Of a stretch of 64,000 nt of DNA, positions 37,626-49,084 are shown one piece after another. The notes beneath the pieces were generated by a model. The model was not told where the DNA came from and did no database searches. It saw only the letters and a program-made list of their open reading frames with translations. Location: the NCBI GenBank assembly GCA_019916065.1, contig CM034238.1:33234176-33298175 (forward strand). The letters run 5' to 3'. How positions within the stretch are numbered: position 1 is the first letter of the stretch; the number at the start of each line of letters is the position of its first letter. This DNA comes from Vitellaria paradoxa. Lineage: Eukaryota; Streptophyta; Magnoliopsida; Ericales; Sapotaceae. Position numbers and translations under genes: made by a program.

Positions 37626-38304
37626 TGTAGACACACAAATTTTGGCCAAATCATAAATTGCCACGTGTCAAATAAAAGCCCGTTAAATTGACAACTTAAA
37701 TCTTGCCACGTGTCTCGTGGAGAATTTTAAGAAAATTTCACATGTGGATAAATGACAAATCGCCACGTGTAAAAGTGATTCAGCCCAAAGATAATAAGAC
37801 TTGGCCAATCAAATTGAGCCACTTGTCAGCTGAGCCTACCACTAAAGATAATTAATCTTAATTTCTATCTCTTAAATAAATAAATAAGAGATAATTATTT
37901 AAGTGGTTTGATGTTATCTAAGGTCTTTGATATTATCTCTTATTTAATAAATTAAATAGTGAGATAATTATCCTGAGGAGGTTGAATTCAACTGACTCTC
38001 TCCCATACATCTAGAAATAGGAGTCACTCCCAAGCATAAAGGACATTCTTCTACACATAAAGAGACTCTACTGAATCAAGCTGCCAAAGCCCCACAGACT
38101 CTCAAGTAACAAGAAGACACATGTGTTGATTCGAGATCAAGCTTCAAGCTCTCGTATCAACTTCTCGAAGAGAAGAATAAGAGGATTTTATTTCTTTGAT
38201 TAGAAATTCAGAGATTGTATTTCACCTTTTTATAAATCAATAAAATTTCAATTTGTTACTGCAATTTCTGTGTTTATTTTCCAAACATGAAATTTGTGTG
38301 TACA
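37626..38304 (+). repeat. 5' LTR of element E
   Basis: 679 bp with three CACGTG boxes (37661-37666, 37707-37712, 37764-37769) in the upstream part. It also holds an inverted pair AAATAAGAGATAAT / ATTATCTCTTATTT near 37880-37950 and a CAATAAAAT signal near 38240. It has one copy of the AAGAGATAAT module that the 3' LTR carries twice. Confidence 0.93.
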
Positions 38305-38306
38305 AA

Positions 38307-38326
38307 TTTCTGACACGCCTGGTGGG
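38307..38326 (+). promoter_or_regulatory. putative primer-binding site of element E
   Basis: TTCTGACACGCCTGGTGGGA lies two bases after the 5' LTR and is GC-rich compared with its surroundings. Position and composition suit a tRNA primer site. I did not identify the tRNA. Confidence 0.5.
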
Positions 38327-38381
38327 ACAATCTTTGCCTCTCATCTCATCTCTTCATCAAATCAAATCAACCAAGTTCTCA

Positions 38382-40290
38382 ATGGCTCATCAGAACAACC
38401 TCTCGAAGATTCCAGATTTGAAAGTCGAAGGCTCCAAATCTATCGCCAGCAACACTACCTCGAGGTCTACTACTCAAAGCATGGGCTCGTTTACACGAAG
38501 TAAGGCAAAAGCCATAGGTGAAACACTGAAGCAAGTCTCGTTGCTGCCAAAGAAAACAACATCCACATCATCAAGTCTTGCAGGAGGCAAAGAAGATGCT
38601 GCTGTTGTTGCTACTGTAAAGCCAAAAGGAGATGTTTTTGTATTTTTGGATAAAGCTCTGTCACATCCTTCCATGTCTCAAAGGTCTGACTCAAATGTCA
38701 AGCTCCAATCTGGCTAGAAGAAAATCGAAGATTCAAGCAGTTTTGAATCCATTTCCCCTCCAGAAACTCTCCAATCAAAGTTCAAGCCGCATGATGATTT
38801 TGCCAGTTCTCAAAGCTCGACAGCTATGAATGTGATGGTGACGAATGCAACATCGTTAGAGGAGCAAGTTAACTCACTATCGAAGATTGTGGAGAATTTG
38901 TGCAAAATAGTGCAAGAACATCATCATCAAATTGAAGCAATCATGAACAAGTTGAACAATGCTAGGGAATCAAGTCACAAGAAGTGATTGAATCATCTAG
39001 CAAGGAAGAAGAAACTCCAAAAAGCTTTCTAGTTTCTGTTGATGGTTTCATCCTTGTTGATTAGTTGAAGGAGTTCATTTTGGGCACCCTCGAAGACAAG
39101 AATGAGGAAATGCCAAGATCTTCTCTCACATACGCTAAGCCTTATACCCGTCGAATTGATCAATTGAAGATGCCTGCTGGTTACCAACCCCTGAAATTCC
39201 AACAATTTGATGGCAAAGGGAATCCAAAGCAACATGTCGCTCACTTTGTGGAAACTTGCAGCAACGTTGGAACTGATGGAGACCTTTTGGTTAAACAGTT
39301 TGTTCGAACTCTCAAGGATAATGCATTTGATTGGTACTGCGATCTAGAGCCTGGCACCATTGATAGTTGGGATCAACTAGAGCAAGAATTTCTCAACAGA
39401 TTCTACAGTACTCGTCGTACTGTAAGTATGATTGAGCTCACCAATGCTTGCCAGTGGAAAAAAGAACCCGTTATTTACTTCATCAATAGATGAAGAAATT
39501 TGAGCCTCAACTGCAAAGATAGGTTGTCTGAAGCATCGGCAATTGAAATGTGCATTCAAGGCATGCATTGGGGGCTTTGTTATATCCTTCAAGGCATTAG
39601 GCCTAAGACTTTTGAAGAATTGGCTACTCGTGCTCACGACATGGAACTTAGTATCGTTGTAAATGGTAATCAAGGGTTGCCGATTCAAGAATCTTACAAG
39701 AGAGGAAGCAGGCTGGAAAGCAACCGCAAAGGGGGAAGACTTTCTCTAAGTCAGCCAATAAAGAATCCATGTCTGTTTCCACCGCATCGGTGAAGATTTC
39801 TATGTTGGCCAAAACTTCAAACAAACTTAAGAAGAAAGAGACGGAGAAGGCCGACTCCAACTAAGGAAGAGGATGGAAGAGACCTACGCTTGAAAAAATG
39901 CAAGCAAAGGAATATCCATTTCCTGATTCTAAAGTTCCTCGAATGCTCGAGGATTTGTTAAAGCTAAAACTCATTGAGGTTCCAGAGATGAAGCGCCAAG
40001 AAGAAGCCGATAAGGTTGATGATCTAAATTATTACAAGTATCATCAGTTAATCAGCCATTCTACTCAGCGATGCTTCATTCTCAAAAAAAAGATTATGCA
40101 ACTGGCAAATCAAAGGAAGATCCTTCTAAAAGAAGAAAAGGAGGAAGCAACCACCAACCAAACTGCTGTGATTGAATCTGTTGATCTCACCCCAAAAAGT
40201 TTGATTCCTGACTTGTCAAGATTTGAAGTTCAATTTGGATCTTTTGATCTTGTTGAAATAATAATTCAAGACCATCTGTAAATTTCTAAT
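38382..40290 (+). pseudogene. gag of element E (broken)
   Basis: The ATG at 38382 opens MAHQNNLSKIPDLKVEG. A TAG at 38715-38717 is the only stop before codon ~200, after a Glu/Lys-rich likely coiled coil (SLEEQVNSLSKIVENLCKIV, 38860-38915). After a shift, the gag core is at 39065-39790: KFQQFDGKGNPKQHVAHFVE, FDWYCDLEPGTIDSWDQLEQ and CIQGMHWGLCYILQGI. Another shift leads to the Tat-type KLKLIEVPE and YYKYHQLISHSTQRCFILK block near 39960-40090, whose first Cys has become Tyr. Gag would form the particle. This copy cannot. Confidence 0.8.
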
Positions 40291-40599
40291 ACACCGTTGT
40301 TAAAGTGTAAAAATAACACTGATGAAACAACAGACTCAATTGACTCAGCTGATGAAGAGTAGACGCTTGTTACTCACAAAAGAAAAGTAATTCGAAGTCT
40401 TATCACCAAATCATTCACTACAAATAGAAGTTTGTTAAATTTAATAAAAAAAATAGTGGAAGAAGAAAAAGGTTCAACGACCAGTATCAACTATGGCAGT
40501 TGAAACTTTCATTCAACCATAACGCACTCCCATCACTTTATGGGAGTTCTTTCCAAAATCATGGTAGAATGCTGATCAATCTGATCCTGAGATTGTTGA

Positions 40600-41640
40600 A
40601 TGCTAAGTCGTGAACATGGAAGAACCGGCTGAAGAAAGAGTTGAGTCATCTCCAACACTTGTGCAAACACCAGAGGAACTTAGCTTCGAAACTTGTGGTA
40701 ATACATCCATTACAGTTATAAAGAATCTGACTTTCTCAAATGAAGATCTTCTGCTTGGCTCAACACCACACAATCGCCCTCTTTTCATCTCTGGCTATAC
40801 ACGCGAACAAAGGTTGAACAGAATGCTTGATGATGGTGGATCAGCAGTACATTCTACCTCTTCACGTGATGAAAGAATTAGGCATTAGTGTGGAAGAGCT
40901 ATCATGCAATCGCTTGATGATTCAAGGTTTTAATCAAGGGGGCAAAGAGCGATTGGAGTAATCCGTCTCAATTTGCTTATCAATGACATGACATCAACTG
41001 CATTATTTCACATGATCGATGCCAGAACTTCATACAATATGCTATTAGGTTGGCCTTGGATCCATGAAAATGGTGTGGTTCCTTCTACTCTCCATCAATA
41101 CCTCAAGCACTACGGTGGTAATGAAGTTAGAAAGATTGTAACTGATGAGAAGCCGTTCACCGAAGCTGAATCTAACTTTGCTGATGCTAAGTTCTACTTG
41201 ACACACGTGGTGGTGGAAGAGCTACAACCGATTAGTATTTCATCAACACATAAGTTGCAACAAAGTGACAATCCGCAAGACGATAAGAATGGTAAGATTG
41301 TTGATCAAAAGAAGAGAGTCAGCAAACTAATCGAAGGTGGCGATGAGAAATGTAACATGAAAGCCTCTAAAAATGCCATTCTAGTACTTCGTTACGCACC
41401 AAAGTCTCGAAGAGTTGATGATCAAGCCTTGGATAGACTAACTCTCCCAGTCACCAACATCAATCAAACAAAGGTGACTATGCCAATCTCAGGATTTGTT
41501 TGGCCAACACAACGTCTAGAAGAAACAAATCCACAAACGTCAATTACTAATTGTTTCGAAGGGGCAAATGCAAGAGTATCAATATTTGACCGCTTAGGAG
41601 AGGCAAAGTTAAAAGGCTTAGTCTTTGATCGACTGGGGTA
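40600..41640 (+). pseudogene. aspartic protease region of element E (broken)
   Basis: The active-site equivalent reads LDDGGSAV at about 40826-40849. It is followed, after a one-base shift, by ILPLHVMKELGI and then by a TAA near 40958-40960. Another shift brings the C-terminal half: INDMTSTALFHMIDARTSYN and MLLGWPWIHENGVVPSTLHQ near 40976-41100. A linker follows that is typical of Tat Pol between protease and RT. Confidence 0.75.
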
Positions 41641-41646
41641 GAAAAT

Positions 41647-42255
41647 TTGGCATCAAAGGAAGTTATTACATCCCCTACACCTCGAAGATCGGTCAAGAGT
41701 AGATTGGGAGTCGCTAAGAAGACCATTGAAGAAAAAAACATCGATGTTATCTTAGAAGACCCCAAAGATCTCAAAAGTAAAATACCATCCCGTATGAAAC
41801 ATCATACTACTGTAATGGTGACAGCTGAAGAAGAATTGAAGGTGAAGTGACAAACAGTAATAGTCACGAAACTTTCTGCTGAAATGCCAAGAACCTTCTC
41901 TGAGGAAGAAAACATTGAATACTCATGCCACATCAGTGCAAGTTATGGAGAAATTCAAGTGAATGAGGAAGCAGAAGATGCTCCACTGGAACTTGAAGAA
42001 GGTGTTAAGTCCACTGTTGATGATTTGAAAGAAATCAACCTTGGTACACTAGAAAACCCTCCACCTATTTACGTAAGTGCTCTCCTAAGTCTTAAGGAAG
42101 AAAAGGCTTATGTTGAGCTTCTCACAGAGCACAAGGATGCCTTCGCTTGGAGCTACAAAGAAATGCCTGGGTTAGACCCTAAAGTTACTGTCCATCATTT
42201 AGCGGTAAAGCGAGGTGTCCGATCAATTAAACAAGCTCAGCATCGGTTCTGACCA
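41647..42255 (+). pseudogene. protease-RT linker of element E
   Basis: Acidic and Lys-rich segments in several frames lead to the start of RT: TLENPPPIYVSALLSLKEEK near 42049, then TEHKDAFAWSYKEMPGLDPK and VTVHHLAVKRGVR up to 42225. The TEHKDAFAWSY..MPGLD pattern is the standard entry to gypsy RT. A stop (TGA near 42250) separates it from the RT core. Confidence 0.7.
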
Positions 42256-42258
42256 AAG

Positions 42259-43554
42259 TTGATTTTGAAGATTGAAGCTGAAGTCAATAAACTCATTAAA
42301 GTTGGATTTATCCAAGAAGTCAAGTATCTAACTTGGATTTCAAGTATTGTCCCTGTCAAAAAGAAGAATGAACAAATTCGAGTATGCATTGACTTTCGAG
42401 ATCTCAATTATGCTTGCCCAAAAGATGACTTTTTGCTCTCGTTGACAGAACTCATGGTGGATGCTACCACTGGTCATGAAGCCCTATCTTTTATGAACGG
42501 CTCATCTAGTTACAGTCAAATTCGCATGGCACCGTGAGATGAAGAGTTAACAACCTTTCGTACACCCAAAGGCATCTACTGTTACAAAGTAATGTCGTTT
42601 GGATTGAAGAATGCAGGGGCCACTTATCAAAGAGCAATGCAAAAGATCTTCAATGATATGCTTCATAAAAATATTGAATGTTACGTGGATGATCTTGCGG
42701 TAAAATCAAGAAAAGGGCAGATCATTTTCAAGATCTAGACAAGGTTTTTGACCGCCTATGTTGATACCAGCTCAAGATGAATCCCTTGAAGTGCACCTTT
42801 GGTGTTACTTCTGGAAAGTTCCTTGGGTTTATTATTCATCATCGCAGTATTGAAATAGACCAAACAAAGATTGACGCTATCTTGAAGATGCCTGAACCTC
42901 AAAATATTCATGAACTTTAAGAGTCTACAAGGGCGATTGGCTTATCTCTGACGATTTATTTCAAATTTAGCTGGTCGTTGTCAACCATTCAGCCAGCTAA
43001 TGAAGAAATGAGTTCCATATGAATGGGATGAAGCGTGCAGTAACATCTTTAAAAGTATTAAAGATTATTTGATGAAATCACCAGTACTGGCCACTCCTAT
43101 TCTTGGGAAGTCATTGAATCTATACATTGCTGCACAAGAACGGTCTGTTGGTGCTTTACTTGCTCAAGAAAATGAAAAGGGAAAAGAAAATGTCCTTTAC
43201 TATCTTAGCAGGATGATGACCCCCAATTAGATAAATTACTCGCCAAGCGAGAAAATGTGTTTGGCCTTAGTGTTTGCAATTCAAAAGTTACGACATTATT
43301 TTCAAGCTCACACTGTGTATCTCATCTCTAAAGCCAATCCCGTCAAGTATATCATGTCGAAACCAGTTTTATCTGATCGACTAGCTAGATGGTCTCTTCT
43401 TCTTCAAGAATTTGAGATCATTTACATGCCTCAAAAGGTAGTTAAAGTACAAGCCTTAGCAAATTTCCTAGCTAATCATCCCATACCTGCTGATTGGGAG
43501 CTATCAAAAGAACTGCCAGACGAAGACATCCTTTATGTGGAAGTTCGCCAACCA
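42259..43554 (+). pseudogene. reverse transcriptase and RNase H of element E (broken)
   Basis: RT: NKLIKVGFIQEVKYLTWISS, RVCIDFRDLNYACPKDDFLL and FMNGSSSYSQIRMAP, then a TGA at 42535-42537. The same frame continues through FRTPKGIYCYKVMSFGLKNA to an intact catalytic YVDD at 42682-42693. A shift near 42715 follows. The native RNase H runs from about 42990 to 43554, with LCLALVFAIQKLRHYF-like and RLARWSLLLQEFEI blocks. A TAG at about 43555-43557 ends this part. Confidence 0.85.
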
Positions 43555-43560
43555 TAGAAG

Positions 43561-44067
43561 ATGTATTTTGATGGAGCTGCTCAGTGCAATTGTGCAGGAG
43601 CCGGTGTAGTGTTTCTCACTCCTGAAGTAGATGTCTTACCTTATGCCTTCACTCTTACACAGCTCTGCTCAAATAATAAAGCTGAATACCAAGCACTCAT
43701 ACGTGGGTTGAAAATGGCTGTCAACATAAAACAGTTGAAACTCAATGTATATGGAGATTCAAAATTGGTAATCAATCAGCTGCTAAACGTTTATGAAGTA
43801 AGGAAACCTAAACTTATTCCTTACTACAATTACATAACCCAATTAATAGCATGGCTCGGCGGCGTTACCTTGGAGCATGTCCCAAGAAAAGATAACAAAC
43901 AAGTAGATTCTCTTGCTAAGCTTGCTTCAACACTTACACTGCCTGATCAAGATACACAAATTCCAATTTCCCAAAGATGGGTCATTCCTCCATTCTTCGA
44001 TGATGAAGACAACGATGAAAGGGATGTCAATGCAATATCGATTTTCGAAATCGAAGAAAATGACTAG
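43561..44067 (+). pseudogene. archaeal-type second RNase H (aRNH) of element E
   Basis: A 168-codon open stretch with all the acidic residues expected of an active RNase H: the first Asp in MYFDGAA, Glu in NNKAEYQALIRGL (codons ~39-51), Asp in VYGDSKLVINQ, and the last Asp in NKQVDSLAKLAS. It starts right after the native RNase H, which in this position is degenerate. A second RNase H of this type is known from the Tat lineage. It is among the least damaged parts of this pol. Confidence 0.85.
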
Positions 44068-45312
44068 CATCAACCTCTTATTGATTATTTGCTCCATCAA
44101 AAGTTACCAGAAGATCCACGCAGAAGAACTGACATAAAGCGTCGAGCTTCAAGGTTTGTTTACTACAATGATATGTACACTTTGTCGTTGTTCATTCGAG
44201 GGATTATTCCTTCGCTACCTAGGAGAGGTTGAAGCTATATAAGCTCTAGAAGAAGCCCACTCTAGTGTATGTGGTGCTTATCAATCTGGTCCAAAACTGC
44301 ACTTTCGAATCAAAAAAATGGGGTACTACTGGCCTATAATGGTAAAAGACTCTATAGAGTACACCAAGAGATGCCAAGCTGGTCAATTCTATGGAAATTT
44401 TATACATCAATCGCCCGAACCACTCCATCCAACTGTTGCTTCTTGGTCGTTTGATGCATGGGGGCTGGATGTAGTTAGACCACTACCAAAGTCTTCTACT
44501 GGTCATTTGTACATCTTGGTAGCAACTAACTACTTCTCTAAGTGGGCTGAAGCTATACCATTAAGAGAAGTTAAAAAAGAAAATGTTGTGGAATTCATTC
44601 GCACTAATATCATTTTCAGATATGGTGTGCCGCGATACATCATCACTGATAATGGAAAGCTTTTCTACAATAGTTTGATTAACAAGTTATGTAAGAAGTT
44701 CAACTTCAAACAACACAACTCTTCAATGTACAATGCACCTGCAAATGGTCTTGCTGAAGCATTCAACAAGACTCTTGGAAACTTGTTGAAAAAAGTGGTT
44801 GCAAAATCAAAACGAGATTGGCACGAGAGAATTAGAGACGCTCTTTGGGCTTATCGAACTACATATCAAACATCTACACAAGCTACTCCTTATGCTTTGG
44901 TGTATAGTGTGTAAGCTGTTCTCCCCCTTGAACGTCAAATCCCATCATTACGGATTACTCTTCAAGAAGGTCCCACTCAGGAGAAAAATGCTCACCTGCG
45001 ACTAGAAGAATTGGAGGCACTTGACGAGAAGAGACTTGAGGTATAGCAGTGCTTAGAATGTTACCAAGCTTGTCTTTCCAGATCATTTAACAAAAAGTTC
45101 ATCCTCGATCCTTCCAGAAAGAAGACTTGGTACTTGCTGTGAGAAGGCCTATCATTACCACTCACCGCACTGGCAATAAATTCAATTCCAAGTAGGATGA
45201 CCCATATGTCGTGCAAGAAGTCTACTCAAATGGAGCGTACAAGATAGTTCCTGAAGATGGCTTGAGAATCAGACCCATAAATGGCAAGTTGTTGAAGCGT
45301 TACTATCCTTAA
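44068..45312 (+). pseudogene. integrase of element E (broken)
   Basis: The zinc region reads AHSSVCGAYQ and later YTKRCQAGQFYGNF, where the last Cys is Gly and one His is Tyr, so zinc binding is likely lost. The catalytic core is at 44318-44914: Asp in AWGLDVVRP, Asp in IITDNGKLF, Glu in GLAEAFNKTL, with DD35E-type spacing. The C-terminal part contains QEDLVLAVRRP-like and YVVQEVYSNGAYKI segments in shifted frames. Pol ends with LLKRYYP and TAA at 45310-45312. Confidence 0.85.
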
Positions 45313-45378
45313 AATCATGTACTACTCCTGGCCCGCATGAGTATAAACTATGAAAAGCACCAAAAATTTTTTTTTTTT

Positions 45379-45890
45379 GAACTACGCTTGGCTTGATCCC
45401 ATCTCGGGTACGTAGGCAACTTGGAGTCTGTTCCAAATTCAGTTATTCTTTCAAAAAAAAAATTTCATTCATTCTTTATTGTATTGAACTACGCTTGGCT
45501 TAATCCCATCTCGAGTGCGTAAGTAACTTGGAGTCTGTTCTAAGTTCAATCATTCATTCAAAAAAAAAAAAAATTCCATTCATTTTTTATTGTAATTGAA
45601 CTATGCTTGGCTTGATCCCATCTCGGGTACGTAGGCAACTTGGAGTCTATTCCAAGTTCAGTCATTCATTCATTATTTATTATAATGAACTACGCTTGGC
45701 TTGATCTCATCCTGGGTACACAGGCAACTTGGAATTTTTCCAAGTTCAGTCATATATTAAAAAAAAAATTCATTCCTTATTGTTATGAACTCCGTTTGGC
45801 TTTAACCCAATTAGGTACATAAGCAGTTTAGAATTCTATTTTCAAGCTCTATCATTCATCCATTAAAAAAAAAAAATCACAAAGTGCACG
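45379..45890. repeat. five ~100-bp tandem units between the converging genes of element E
   Basis: The phrase GAACTACGCTTGGCTTGATC recurs with changes at 45379, 45486, 45598, 45687 and 45787 (spacings 107, 112, 89, 100). Each unit continues with CCCATCTCGGGTACGTAGGC, AACTTGGAGTCTGTTCCAA and a poly(A) run followed by TTCATTC. It fills the gap between the end of pol (45312) and the 3' end of the antisense gene (46033). Confidence 0.85.
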
Positions 45891-46812
45891 ATTCTTATCA
45901 AAATAAATAATTTATTCCAAAAAGAAAAGAGTCTGCATTATATAAAAAAAAAAAAAAGAATGAAGGGAAACGTTTGAAGTCTCTCAGTTCATTACGTCTT
46001 GCTTCTAGCATTTGCTCTATGTTTGCTAAGCATTAGATGTCCTCATCGCTTAAAACGAGCTTGCTTTCAATAGCAGAGATTTCTTTCCTGAGACTTAACG
46101 TAATAGCTTGTAACTTGGATAGCTCTGATTTTTTCTCAGAAATTTGTAACTTTGATTCTTCAATCTGAGTGGTAAAAGCATTCAACTTCTCTACCAACTG
46201 CTCCTTTTCAAGTTTGAAGGCCATAACTGTGGTCTCAAAAGATTGTAAGTTTTTTGCCTGTATACTTTCTTTAGCTTCAATATCAGAGAGTTTATTCTTG
46301 GTCTTCGTTAGCCGCTCATCATGTGATTGTTGAGACATTTTCTCTACTGAAGAAGATCATCTAGAATTGTAGAGTTGGAGATCACAAAAAAGTCCTATCA
46401 GTAAATTCCTTAAAGAAGACAAATTCGAGACACTAACTCTTTCCATTTCCTTTAGCACTTTTTCAGCTTCTTCTTCAATCGTGTGAAGATGAATCAAATT
46501 AGATCTACTTATTTTCTGAGATAGGCCATTCCATAACAATGTAAGGTAGGTACGTTTTCAATCAGAAATCAAGTCATCCACCTTAAATATGGAAATAGTT
46601 GAAGGAGTAGGATCTATGGATCTCACACAAGGTTGTCGATTCACTCCTACAAAATGATCTTCAACAACAGGATGAGAAATCATATTATCTGCGACTTTGG
46701 AAACTTCAGGTTGAGCAGCCAATATATCGAATGAATTTGGCCTATCGATAGATTTTTCATTCTCTTGCAAAATCATATCATCCACCTCAGCAAACTCATC
46801 GTTGTTTCCCAA

Positions 46813-46914
46813 CTACAAATAAAAGCTTAGATTAATAAAGGAATCATGAAAAATATATTCCAAAATAGATTTTACCCCAAAAAAAAAAAAAAGAGAAGAA
46901 GAAATAATACTTAC
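46813..46914 (-). other. predicted intron in the antisense gene (3' part)
   Basis: On the minus strand the donor is CAA|GTAAGT (G at 46914) and the acceptor is TTATTTGTAG|TT (ending at 46813). The 102-bp segment is T-rich and contains a poly(T) run, unlike the flanking coding sequence. Removing it joins PPEEFRNQ to LGNNDEFAEVDD in one frame and removes an in-frame TAG. Length and borders are typical of plant introns. Confidence 0.7.
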
Positions 46915-48976
46915 TTGATTTCTGAATTCTTCTGGAGGCAAAGAAGGGTTTGAGGTATTAGGGAATATATCGTCCAAATCAAGGTGAATATCTTCCAATC
47001 CAAAAGCTGTGGTTTTCCCTTTTGGGTGTTTCCAATGGCTATCACCTCCACTAGAGCTCTGTTCGTCATCAGGTGGTAAGTAGTTTTACCTTTTCTTAAC
47101 TAATGATCCCTTGTTCGAGATTTTTGCATCTCTCTTCGCCATCCCTTCAAGCACATCTTTAACATCAACCTGCTTTTCTTTGGAGACTAGGGTATATTCA
47201 GCAACTTCCCTCTTATTTTTCTTCAAGATTGCAATAGAAGCGTTAACTTTGGGGAGTTTTACGATGAGGCTTGAACTTTTCTTGCAATAATCACTTAAAC
47301 GCTTTGCCCACCAGCCAACGTAGTGTTTTGTAACAAGGATTTTGGACGTATATGCCGAAATCACAAACTTAGCATTAGTGCCCAATTGAGTGCAAGATTA
47401 CCAAAGCTAAGTGATTTCTAATATAGTTCTAGACCCAAGATCCTTATTTAGCTTCCTAGGAATATTTTGACAAAAATTAAACTGTCTAGCAAACCTTATG
47501 AGGCTGTAAGACTCCACGATAAGCTCATCTCCTTGACGTAAAGTTAAGTAGCTACAACGAATACTGATGATATAATCATTCCAAGGGTCTGGCTGATTTC
47601 CAGTATCAACTAAGTATGTATCCTTTTGCTTTCCCAAAAATAAAGAAGAAAAATCAGAAATGCTAGCACTTCTAAGAAGAATTCGAGCCTCTATATCATC
47701 AAAATACTTGGCCATTTTCTCGCCAGAAAATTTTAAAATTCGAGCACCACTTTGTGGACGTGAAGATGCAAAGTAGCAGTCAAAATAATGACCAAGCCAT
47801 CCATAAATATAATAGATAGGGAATATCGTATTACATGTACTGGGAGAAGAAGAAGAAGAAATTTCTCCTAAGCCACGATAGATACTCGCAAGAACTGGAA
47901 CTACTAAAGAAAACTTTTCACCACGAGCCATCGTACTTGCTACTTTGAAAACATCGGGACGAATGTTGTCAACTTTCATAGTAGGAAGGACAAATCTACA
48001 TAGCCAACAAGTTAAAAAAATGGCTAGATAGGTCTCTTCTCTAACATCCGTCTTGATGGCTAAATCAATAAAGGCTCCTCACTTTCTCTGAACGCTTAAC
48101 TGGCTCATTGATGACGCCCGTAGGATTATGACAGGTCCTTGGCTTGGTAAACCTCTTTTTGTTTACTCTTTTAGGAGGTCTTGCATATCTTTCCGGTCCT
48201 CTGAACCAAAAATTGACCCAATCACAAGTTTTAACTTCACCATTCATACTCTCATAGTAAAGCTTGTGGTAGGCTAAGAATAAATATTTATAACTCAGAG
48301 GGAGAAATAATGACTTGTTCTTGTCAAAACCCAACACTTCTCTACTAGATGGGATGACTTCATCATAAAATATGCCATAAACTGATAAGCCACCGATATT
48401 ACACAAGTCCCACAAAGAGATAGATAATTCTCCCATTGGAGTATGGAGAGTATTTGTTGAAGAACACCAAGATTCACAAAATGATCGGATAAGGCTCTCT
48501 CTACGGTCATATGTGAATAGAGAAGCATAAACGGCATCATATATACTTGCTTTTGTCAAAATTCTTCTGTGACGACTAAGCACATCCTCTAACCATTCCC
48601 AATATTTGGGAATATAAGAGAATTCACCAAAATCAGGAAGAGAAGTGTTCCATGAAGTTTCTCCATTATCAATACGATCACCTAATAACATGAATCGATC
48701 AACATCATAATCTTTGGAATGAAGCGAGGATTACAAGAATAACACTTCTGAAGAAATAGTAGTCGAGTTGCTTTGATCGAATAAGTCACTCCTTAAGGCA
48801 ATACACCATTGTGTCAAGTGAGGCGAATCAATAGAAATGGACCAATTGCAAGAAAAATAGCCAATGATTAGATCAAACACTGGTAAGTCTAAGACCTTTG
48901 TAGGATCACCATCTTCATCAATGATAGAGATAGTCTTCTGGCCATACAATGAATAATCCTTGAAGGTAATCATGAT

Positions 48977-49063
48977 CTGAAAAAAAAAAAAAAACAAGGA
49001 TTTGATGTAAAGATTCTTATGGCTTTCAATTGATGAAAAACTGCTTTTGACAATGAATCTTAC
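48977..49063 (-). other. predicted intron in the antisense gene (5' part)
   Basis: Minus-strand donor ACG|GTAAGA (G at 49063), acceptor T14CAG|ATC (ending at 48977), 87 bp. Splicing joins a 7-codon first exon (ATG at 49084) in frame to ATCATGATTACC. The long polypyrimidine tract directly before CAG supports it. Confidence 0.6.
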
Positions 49064-49084
49064 CGTAGAAATGAATAGTACCAT

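Larger units (their letters stand above)
46033..49084 (-). pseudogene. antisense gene of element E: plant mobile domain protein with coiled-coil tail
   Basis: Read on the minus strand, one gene-like unit spans about 3 kb. N-terminus: ITFKDYSLYGQKTISIIDED from an ATG at 48973, or from an ATG at 49084 by way of an intron. Then a plant mobile domain (PMD): YWEWLEDVLSRHRRILTKAS, AVYASLFTYDR, FCESWCSSTNTLHTPMGELS and ISLWDLCNIGGLSVYG (48640-48370), then TYLAIFLTCWLCRFVLPT and PVLASIYRGLGEI near 48030-47860, then HYVGWWAKRL near 47310. The acidic middle includes DIHLDLDDIF. The tail at 46033-46338 is a clear coiled coil rich in Glu, Lys and Leu. Damage: a TAA near 48728, one frameshift near 48060, and stops near 47405, 47393, 47086, 46556 and 46355. 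Several of these stops sit where Gln codons are plausible. Not a retroviral protein; its function in the element is unknown. Confidence 0.8.
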
